From: UBA1189 sp045612925
GTDB lineage: Bacteria > Bacteroidota > Bacteroidia > Bacteroidales > Bacteroidaceae
Direction: 5' to 3'
Assembly (NCBI GenBank): GCA_045612925.1
Contig: JAZKZX010000029.1
Coordinates: forward strand, 1 to 41,317
DNA: 41,317 bases
The notes beneath the pieces were generated by a model. That model searched no databases, was not told where the DNA came from, and was given only the letters and a program-made list of their open reading frames with translations. Position 1 is the stretch's first letter. Every line of letters begins with the position of its first letter. The position numbers and the translations under genes were made by a program. Positions 14,981 to 22,200 of the stretch are shown here, in pieces.

Positions 14981-15856
14981 CTATTTTATTTCATACTTTT
15001 TGATATTGAAATTGTTTCTAAACTCCGTTGGTAGCTTGTTGCAATTACTACTCATATTTCTTTTTGCTCTGTTTGCATTTCGCTCTACCTCTCTCATCCA
15101 TTCCTCGGAAAAGTAGGGGGCGAGTTGCAAGGTTAGGAAATCCCTATACCCTACGGCTGTTATTACATCCATGTCAGCAGTTCTTATTTGGTGCCTAAAT
15201 TCCTCGGTTGTAATATCGACATCTATTATCTGTATGTGTCTTTTATTGTGGTCGCTCTCGTTCCATGCTTTTAGATAATCCAATATACCATCGTAGCGTA
15301 TCGGCTTGCTTTCGTGATAGGTTTCTTCTATCGGAAGTGCCGTTATCTTTACCTCCTGCACCTCGTTCTGCTTCTCATCCGTTGCTAACTTGGATTGCAC
15401 ATACTTCAAATAGTTCTCGCATCGCTCGGATATAAACTGAATGTCGCAGTCGGGAAGATAATCAAATAGAGACTTTGAATCCTCTATGTACTTGCGTTCC
15501 TCGGCTTCGTGTACTTGTGCAAACTCTTTTGCTAAATCTCTTTGCCACACATCTGCATCATCCTTGTGCGCCTTTTGGTATGTTTCCTTTCGGATATTGT
15601 AGTAGCAATCAAATATATCAAGCGTTGCTCTTGTTCTATTGCGGAGCAGCCATCCAACAAATCCGTAGCACACGATAGGCTGCTGCCTTTCTTCGTGAGG
15701 TTTATATATGCTACGACAACTCCCATTGTCATCAATCAAGTATTGTATGAACCGAAAGATGCAATTACTATCAATATCCTCTATTGCTCCAACCGCACCA
15801 TTGTTCCATGTGGTAATGGTTCTCTCATTGTGTTTTGTTGATATTTTACCCAACAT
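14981..15856 (-). CDS. Unknown protein translationally coupled to the integrase
   Basis: A 291-aa soluble protein, no signal peptide or membrane segment. The N-terminal 130 residues are rich in aromatic and charged residues (CIFRFIQYLIDD, CYGFVGWLLRNRTRATLDIF), the middle is acidic and helical, and the C terminus is basic (ERNANRAKRNMSSNC). I recognise no domain. Its ATG is 1 nt after the integrase TGA, so the two are made from one transcript, which points to a role in integration, excision or element maintenance, or to an accessory cargo function. The terminator at 14911-14945 follows. Confidence 0.65.
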   Translation of the reverse strand: MLGKISTKHNERTITTWNNGAVGAIEDIDSNCIFRFIQYLIDDNGSCRSIYKPHEERQQPIVCYGFVGWLLRNRTRATLDIFDCYYNIRKETYQKAHKDDADVWQRDLAKEFAQVHEAEERKYIEDSKSLFDYLPDCDIQFISERCENYLKYVQSKLATDEKQNEVQEVKITALPIEETYHESKPIRYDGILDYLKAWNESDHNKRHIQIIDVDITTEEFRHQIRTADMDVITAVGYRDFLTLQLAPYFSEEWMREVERNANRAKRNMSSNCNKLPTEFRNNFNIKKYEIK

Positions 15857-15857
15857 A

Positions 15858-17261
15858 TCAGTCTATCAGTTTAATTGTTTCTGCTCTTGTTTCCTTGTCT
15901 ATCTCTCTGTATCGGGCGAAAGCTGCACTGCCTACCTTGTGACCACTCATAGGGCAGATAAGGTTAGGGTCTTTCACTTTCTTGTATAGATTACCCACGA
16001 AGCATCTTCTCGCCATGTGGCTGCTTGCTACCTCGCAGATCGGTCGCTTCTCCTCTTCGCCAGTGGTGGGGTTGAGGATTGTTACCATCCTATCCACACC
16101 GCACTTGCGGAATATCTCTTTGATACTCTCATTGTAGTTCTGTTGCGCTATGAAAGGGAATAGTCTGCCCTGGTCATCTACACCTTTGTACTTCTTTACT
16201 AACGCTGAGGCTCGTTCATTCAAAGGGACTTTCACGGTTATCGGGTCGTTCTCCTTTGTCTTGCGAGGGATATAGTTTATCTCTCCGTCTATTATGTCCG
16301 CAGGGGTTAGCCTCTCCAAGTCAGACACACGACAACCGATGCAGCATTGGAATATGAATATATCTCGCTGCACCTCTAAACTCGGATGCTCTGATAAGTC
16401 AAAGTCCGCTATATGGTTGCGCTCCTCCAAGGTTATATAGTAGGGTGTGCCATACTTCTCGGTCATACCGCTATATCCTTTGAATGGTCTATTAGTGGTC
16501 TTGTCATTCTCGTTGCACCAATTAAAGAACGCTCGGAGTTTCTTCAATAGCAAACAGATTGTGTTGTGTCCTCGTTTCTTAGGCTTGTGAGGTACTTGTC
16601 TATCCGTAACACAAGGTATCTTTGCAAATATCTTGGGCAGCTCTTGGGATAGCTCATACTCGTTCCTCAGATAATCTTCAAAGTCATTGATCGCCTCCTT
16701 ATCCATTGTGTCTACATCAAGAACAAAGTCCCTACGGCTCTTGTCGGTCAGTCTTACAAAGTGTTCGTATCTCTGCAGGTCACGCATCAAAACACGGATA
16801 TTGCCTTTTCTAACCTCGGAAATCTTAGAGGTCGTTACATACTCCTCCATCAAGTCAAAGAAGGACTGCTTAACGAACTTGCCGGGGTTTCTCTGCTGTT
16901 CAAACAAACCATCTACCAATGCACTTGTAATCCGTTGTGCAGGGATATTAGCGCACAAGGATAGTGCTTCTTCCATCCATTCCTTAGTAAGCACTTCGGG
17001 GGCATACATTTCGCATAACCTTAGTATCTTCGCTTCAAGGTCTTTTAGTCGTGTGTCGCTCTCTACAAGTTCTGCACGTTCAAAACCTATGCTCTTACCG
17101 ATATTGATACGCTCCTTTGCTTCATCCCATCGCTTGATCGGGACAAATACGTTAGTCTTAATACGGATGGTCTTACTCTTGCTGATAGATACCCGAAGCA
17201 AAATCCTACTGCTTCCGTTGGCATCCGTCTTGGTTGAAATGGATTTTCTTATTGTTGCCAT
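15858..17261 (-). CDS. int: Tyrosine recombinase / phage integrase
   Basis: A 467-aa site-specific recombinase. An N-terminal arm-binding-like domain (IRIKTNVFVPIKRWDEAKER) and a SAM-like core-binding domain (about residues 130-270) precede the catalytic domain, in which all active-site residues are visible: R311 (GCRVSDLERL), K334/K336 (RKTKEND), H415 and R418 (SHMARR), H441 (SGHKVG) and Y451 (FARYREID). It lies 190 bp from attR, the standard position, and has its own promoter with an arm-like site abutting it, suggesting autoregulation. It acts on the 15-bp core in tRNA-Arg. Confidence 0.95.
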   Translation of the reverse strand: MATIRKSISTKTDANGSSRILLRVSISKSKTIRIKTNVFVPIKRWDEAKERINIGKSIGFERAELVESDTRLKDLEAKILRLCEMYAPEVLTKEWMEEALSLCANIPAQRITSALVDGLFEQQRNPGKFVKQSFFDLMEEYVTTSKISEVRKGNIRVLMRDLQRYEHFVRLTDKSRRDFVLDVDTMDKEAINDFEDYLRNEYELSQELPKIFAKIPCVTDRQVPHKPKKRGHNTICLLLKKLRAFFNWCNENDKTTNRPFKGYSGMTEKYGTPYYITLEERNHIADFDLSEHPSLEVQRDIFIFQCCIGCRVSDLERLTPADIIDGEINYIPRKTKENDPITVKVPLNERASALVKKYKGVDDQGRLFPFIAQQNYNESIKEIFRKCGVDRMVTILNPTTGEEEKRPICEVASSHMARRCFVGNLYKKVKDPNLICPMSGHKVGSAAFARYREIDKETRAETIKLID

Positions 17262-17282
17262 AGTCCGTTGTTTGATGCTCTA

Positions 17283-17314
17283 CAAAGTTAAATATATGTA
17301 CTGATGAAAACAAA
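17283..17314 (-). promoter_or_regulatory. Integrase promoter
   Basis: The minus strand carries TTTG (17314-17311), exactly 20 bp, then TAACTTTG (17290-17283), a perfect Bacteroidota promoter. The candidate arm site 17315-17339 begins at the base next to the -33 element. Confidence 0.75.
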
Positions 17315-17339
17315 TTTTTGTCAGCGTTTTGTCAGCCAT
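17315..17339 (+). other. Candidate right arm-type integrase binding site
   Basis: A 25-bp copy of 9883-9907 (22 of 25 identical), with TTGTCAGC boxes at 17318 and 17329, again 11 bp apart. It lies between the int promoter and an outward promoter, so integrase bound here could repress both. Confidence 0.55.
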
Positions 17340-17361
17340 AATGAAATTTTGTGTAATTTTG
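17328..17361 (+). promoter_or_regulatory. Outward promoter at the right end of the element
   Basis: TTTG (17328-17331), 22 bp, TAATTTTG (17354-17361). It points rightward through attR to the DASS transporter gene at 17530; no other promoter-like sequence lies in the 61 bp between attR and that gene. Its -33 element lies within the right arm-like site. Confidence 0.5.
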
Positions 17362-17369
17362 CGCAATAA

Positions 17370-17381
17370 TTGAAATTTCAA
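17370..17381. repeat. 12-bp perfect palindrome TTGAAATTTCAA near attR
   Basis: TTGAAATTTCAA lies between the outward promoter and attR, a place where excisionase or host bending proteins often bind. Its role is unknown. Confidence 0.4.
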
Positions 17382-17453
17382 GTGCAAACGTATGTCGCTG
17401 ATTGATTGCAAAAAGTGTTGCATTGAATTGTAACTGCTTGAGAATCAGCAAGC

Positions 17454-17468
17454 CTCATCGGGGGTACT
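17454..17468 (+). repeat. attR core (15-bp direct repeat)
   Basis: CTCATCGGGGGTACT, identical to 9813-9827 at the tRNA-Arg 3' end. It is the remnant copy left at the far side after integration, 190 bp beyond the integrase start. Confidence 0.9.
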
Positions 17469-17492
17469 GGAACTGACGACAAACCGAAAGCG

Positions 17493-17520
17493 ACAATTCA
17501 TAATTCACAATTCATAATTA
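17493..17520 (+). repeat. 14-bp tandem duplication in the transporter leader
   Basis: ACAATTCATAATT occurs twice with a 14-bp period (17493 and 17507) just before an A-run and the ATG at 17530. AT-rich and probably part of an unstructured translation-enhancing leader. Confidence 0.6.
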
Positions 17521-17529
17521 AAAAAACAC

Positions 17530-19038
17530 ATGTTTACCAATTTCCCAGGTTCACATTTGGTAGAAGACTACCAAAAGTGGAAAAAAGCAAAGAAGGATGC
17601 AGGGGTTAACAATCCCTTGGCCAAGACCTTCAAGTTGTTGTTTGTTATCGCAGTGACACTCACCATCTGGTTGCTCCCTACTACCGCATTCGGTATCGAG
17701 GGTCTCACTGTAGTTGAGCAGCGCGTTATCGGCGTATTCGTATTCGCTACCTTGATGTGGGTGCTCGAGGCTATCCCCGCATGGAGCACCTCGCTCATCG
17801 TGGTTGCATTGCTCTTGTTCATGACATCAGACAGTGCATTCAAGGTTCTCAATACGGGTTACACTCCCGAGCAGTTGGGTACTGTACTCAAGTATCAGGA
17901 CATCCTCCACTGCTTTGCAGACCCCATCATCATGCTCTTCATCGGTGGTTTCATGCTCGCTATTGCTGCTACCAAGTATGGTCTCGATGCTAAGATCGCC
18001 AAGGTGCTGCTCAAGCCCTTCGGTACACAGTCACGCTTCGTGCTCCTCGGCTTCATCGTGGTGACAGGTCTCTTCTCTGCCTTCATCAGCAACACTGCTA
18101 CCGCTGCTATGATGCTTGCCTTCTTGGCTCCCGTACTCAAGGCGCTCCCCGCTGACGGTAAGGGTAAGATTGGTCTTGCTCTCTCTATCCCCGTAGCTGC
18201 CAACATCGGTGGTATGGCTACTCCCATCGGTACACCTCCTAACGGTATCGTACTGAAGTACCTCGAGCCCATGGGCCTCGGTATGGGCTTCGGTGAGTGG
18301 ATTGCCTTCATGGGCCCCATCACCATCGCATTGCTTCTCATCTCATGGGTAATCTTGCTTTGGTTGTTCCCCTTCAAGCAGAAGACCATCGTACTCGATA
18401 TCCCCGATAACTCACAGAAAGGCTGGCGCACCACATTGGTGTATATCACCTTCTTCGCTACCATCGTGATGTGGTTGTTCGACAAGAACCTCGGTCTCAA
18501 GACCAACGCCGTAGCTATGCTCCCCGTAGCCGTATTCTGTGCTACAGGTATCATCACCAAGCGCGACCTCGAGCAGATCAGCTGGTCAGTGCTCTGGATG
18601 GTTGCCGGTGGTTTCGCTCTCGGTGTAGCGCTCAACAAGTCGGGCTTGGCTCAGAACATGATCGATGCTATTCCCTTCGGTTCATGGTCACCGCTGCTCG
18701 TTGTTATCGGCTCAGGTCTCCTCTGCTACGCAATGGCCAACTTCATCTCTCACACTGCTACCGCTGCACTCCTTGTGCCCATCCTTGCTGTAGTTGGTGA
18801 AAGTATGTCAACCGCTTTGGGGCCCGTAGGTGGTGTGGCTACCTTGCTCGTAGGTGTGGCTATCGCTTCATCTGTAGGTATGGTGCTCCCCATCAGTACA
18901 CCTCCCAATGCATTGGCCTACGCTACTGGTCTCATCGAGCAGAAGCATATGGTTAAGGTGGGTCTTATCGTAGGTGCAGTGAGCTTGCTCCTCGGCTATG
19001 GTGTGCTCATCGTGTTGGGTGCCAACGGTCTACTCTAA
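17530..19038 (+). CDS. DASS-family sodium-coupled anion transporter (SLC13-like)
   Basis: A 502-aa polytopic inner-membrane protein of the divalent anion:Na+ symporter family, which imports dicarboxylates, citrate or sulfate with sodium. It shows the two inverted-repeat signature loops: SNT at residues 187-189 (ISNTATAAMM) and SHT at 407-409 (ISHTATAALL), each in a re-entrant hairpin, and the paired ATPIGTPPNGIV and LPISTPPNALAY motifs. The asparagine of the second SNT motif is replaced by histidine. The substrate cannot be told from sequence; C4-dicarboxylate is the most common. The integrated element lies 61 bp upstream and may supply its promoter. A strong terminator follows. Confidence 0.88.
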   Translation: MFTNFPGSHLVEDYQKWKKAKKDAGVNNPLAKTFKLLFVIAVTLTIWLLPTTAFGIEGLTVVEQRVIGVFVFATLMWVLEAIPAWSTSLIVVALLLFMTSDSAFKVLNTGYTPEQLGTVLKYQDILHCFADPIIMLFIGGFMLAIAATKYGLDAKIAKVLLKPFGTQSRFVLLGFIVVTGLFSAFISNTATAAMMLAFLAPVLKALPADGKGKIGLALSIPVAANIGGMATPIGTPPNGIVLKYLEPMGLGMGFGEWIAFMGPITIALLLISWVILLWLFPFKQKTIVLDIPDNSQKGWRTTLVYITFFATIVMWLFDKNLGLKTNAVAMLPVAVFCATGIITKRDLEQISWSVLWMVAGGFALGVALNKSGLAQNMIDAIPFGSWSPLLVVIGSGLLCYAMANFISHTATAALLVPILAVVGESMSTALGPVGGVATLLVGVAIASSVGMVLPISTPPNALAYATGLIEQKHMVKVGLIVGAVSLLLGYGVLIVLGANGLL

Positions 19039-19061
19039 TCCGCTTGTAAAAAGATAATAAT

Positions 19062-19091
19062 GGGGCGTGTCGTAAGATGCGCCCCTTTTTT
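19062..19091 (+). terminator. Intrinsic terminator of the DASS transporter gene
   Basis: GGGGCGTGTC-GTAA-GATGCGCCCC, a 10-bp stem with two G-U pairs and a tetraloop, followed by six T residues. Confidence 0.88.
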
Positions 19092-19185
19092 ATTGCTGAT
19101 AATTTGTGTTTCCATATGTCATGAACCTTCTTTGGCCTACTCGGAGCTGAAATTGAATAATGGCTTGGAAAAATTCAAAACAAGT

Positions 19186-19217
19186 TTTGGATTTTCGATC
19201 GCCTTGCATTATTTTTG
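19186..19217 (+). promoter_or_regulatory. tamB promoter
   Basis: TTTG (19186-19189), exactly 20 bp, TATTTTTG (19210-19217). The -7 box includes the TTG at 19215 that would otherwise be the first in-frame start codon, which argues for the GTG at 19227. Confidence 0.65.
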
Positions 19218-19226
19218 TGGGATAAA

Positions 19227-22200
19227 GTGAAGAAGAGAAGATACATACAGCTTGTTCTGTCGTTGGTGGTGATGCTCATCGTCGGAGGTTCTGTGCTTGT
19301 GAATTCGCCACGGGTGCAGAAGCGTGTATCTGTGATTCTTGCTTCGGAATTAGAAAACCGCATAGGTACACAAGTAGGGCTCGGTGGCGTTCGCTGGCTT
19401 TTTCCCAATGATCTTGTGATAGATAGCCTTGTGCTTAACGATCAAGAGGGTGAGCAGATGCTCGCAGTGGATCGTATAGCAGCCAAGGTGGAGTGGATGC
19501 CGCTCATTCGTCACCGTCATCTCTCGGTGCGCAATATCCGTCTTTTCGCTCCTGATATCAATATCTACAAGGATCAAGGCGATAGTGATTATAATTTCCA
19601 ATTTCTTATCGATGCCTTTGCCTCAGACAAGAAGGAGAAGGAGTCATCTCGCTTGTCGCTGCGCGTAAATTCGCTACTTGTGCGCCATGCCAAGTTGAGA
19701 CATCGTGATGGTGAGTGCTCTTCTGCAGATAAATTCTCCCCTGCAAACCTCATGGTAGATGACCTCTCGGCGTTGCTTTCGCTTAAGATGCTTTCGGCTG
19801 ACTCGGTGAGTCTTATCGTAAGACATTTGGATCTCATAGAACGCTCGGGACTAGAAGTGGATGACCTTTATTTTCGCTTGGTAGCCAATCGTCAAGGAGC
19901 TACATTGGCGAACTTTCATATAGGTATGCCTCAGAGTAGTTTGAATCTTGATACGATGTGGGTAGCTTTCAATGGGATCGACTCGTTGTTTGCAGTAGCA
20001 CAGCCTTCATTGTACTTCAAGGGAGGAGTATTGCCATCATCCTATGTTGCACCAGCAGATCTGAGATGTTTGTTGCCTCAATTGGCGGGTGTCAATGAAA
20101 AAGTATATCTCGGAGGATATTTCGTAGGAAGTTCGTCTCGAGCCAGTCTTAAGGATGTAGACGTGCACACAGTTCATCGAGATCTCGTGTTGCGTGCCGA
20201 TGCCAAGGTGGCGTGGAATGATGGTGTGTTGGATAACCTCAATGCCTCGCTGCATGAGGCTACTCTGAAGGGTGGGGTATGGCCATTGTTAGAAGAACAG
20301 GCCCCTGAACTATATGCGTTGATACCTGATCCATTGGTATGCGTAGGGGATATGACGCTTATGGGTACATTGGGATATAATAGCGAGTCGACCGCAGTGG
20401 AAGTGCAGGTCGAAACTGCTGCAGGGGACATAGAGGCAAGCATGCTGCTGGAAGATGGGAAGTATACGATAGATTTCCGTGGCGATAGTCTCAATGTGGC
20501 ACGGGTTATTCCCGAGAGTCCACTCGCGAGCACTAATCTGTCATTGCACACCGAAGGTGTATTTGATGAAGGCTGTATGACGATAACGGACTTGCTCAAT
20601 CGCTGCGAAGCAGAGTTCCCTTTGGTGGGTAGCCTTACTGCGACAGCTACTCAAACTGATTTGCTTGGCTATGAATATGATTGCATAACCCTTAACGGAG
20701 ATTATGCAGCAGGAGAGTATAAGGCGGTGGCAACTCTTGACGACCTCAATGGTAAACTGTCGCTTGAGGCAGGGTATAGTACAAAAGGCCGATTGCCGCG
20801 CTATACTGCTAAGTTGATAGCTGATAGCCTTAACTTGCACGCAATGCAACTTATCGATATACATGAGCAAACGACATTCAGCGTGCAACTTGATGCCGAC
20901 TTGCGTGGTCGTGATGTGGATCATGTTATGGGTAGGATTGTCGTTGATAGCCTTGCCATGCATCGCTCTACTGGTGACTATCTCATCGAGGAGATTGCAG
21001 TATATGCCAGTGACCCGAAAGACAAGATGATATCACTGAAGAGTGATTTTATGGATGCTACATTCAGAGGTGAGCTTACATATCAGTCCTTGGTGAACAG
21101 TCTGTTTGGTCACCTTCACCACTCGTTACCCTCGTTGTGTCAGAGCAAGAGTCATGAGCATAAATATACCAGCAACCTTTGTCTGCTCAATGTGGGTGTG
21201 TACAATACAGAGCCGCTACGCGAGCTCTTTCTCCTACCGATAAGTATAGATAGCAAGGCACAACTCGAGGCGCTTATCAATGATGTTGCTGGCGAACTGA
21301 AGGTGACGGCTATGGTACCCCATTTGGAGTATGGAGACAATACATTTAGGGGTGTAACACTCGACTGTCACTCAAAGGATCATGGGCTTGATGTGTATTT
21401 GGGGGCTACGCTGCATAACGAAGAGTCTCCAACTCTTACAACCTCTTTTGTGGCTCAAGCTGCTGACGATATAGCCGACCTCAGTGTATTGTGGTATTGC
21501 AATCCTGAAGGTAAGTTTGAAGGAACTTTCCATACGCAGGCAGCCTTTATGCTCGACGAGAAAGGAAGGATTGGCGTGGCTATTGATGCTGATAGCACGA
21601 GTGCCACCTTAAACCACTCAGTATGGGAGCTTGATTCTTTTAAGCTTGAGGTGAACGCGGATAGGATCCTTGTCGATGGCTTGCACTTTGCCAATGGTGA
21701 CATGCAGCACCTAAGTGCTGATGGAGTGATAGCACGACAGAGTGCTGATACCTTGAAGGTTAACTTTAGCAATCTTGACCTTGGATATTTGCTTTCGTTG
21801 GTCAATCTTGGCGGTATAACCTTTGATGGTAAGGTAAGCGGAAATGCAAATATGGCTAATCTCTACTCCGAACAGCCCTATGTGGAGGGCACGCTACGTG
21901 CACAGGACTTTGCCTTCTGTGATGGTGTCATGGGTGATCTTAATGGTAATTTGCATTGGAATCAAGATGATGCTCGTTTGTTGTTTGAAGCTGATGTATG
22001 TGAAGATCCCGTACACACATCCTTGATAGATGGAACTGTAGACTTGAAGCGTAACGAACTATGGATTGATATTGCAGCCGATAGTCTTAATGTGTCGTTC
22101 CTCAATAGTTTGCTCAAGAGCTTTATGAGAGATATTGAGGGCAATGCTTCGGGAAACATTCTTGTCGGAGGTCCGATGAGTGCCATTAACCTTGAAGGGT

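Larger units (their letters stand above)
9813..17468. mobile_element. Integrative element in tRNA-Arg, about 7.6 kb, satellite-like
   Basis: The element is bounded by a 15-bp direct repeat that is part of the tRNA 3' end. It carries, right to left, a tyrosine integrase beside attR, a coupled unknown gene, an excisionase-like HTH protein, a winged-HTH protein, a DUF6291-like protein, DnaB, a RusA-like resolvase, two small proteins, a Cro-like repressor, a WYL_2/DUF2693-like protein and one tiny unknown. There are no recognisable genes for large terminase, portal, capsid, tail, lysis or conjugation. Tyrosine integrase, replication module and repressor without structural genes is the pattern of phage satellites, but a decayed prophage or a mobilisable island cannot be excluded. 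Confidence 0.85.

Noticed and set aside
9813..17468. Complete prophage
   Set aside because: No large terminase, portal, capsid, tail or lysis genes in the 7.6 kb between attL and attR.
9813..17468. Integrative conjugative element
   Set aside because: No relaxase, coupling protein or conjugation (Tra) genes are present.
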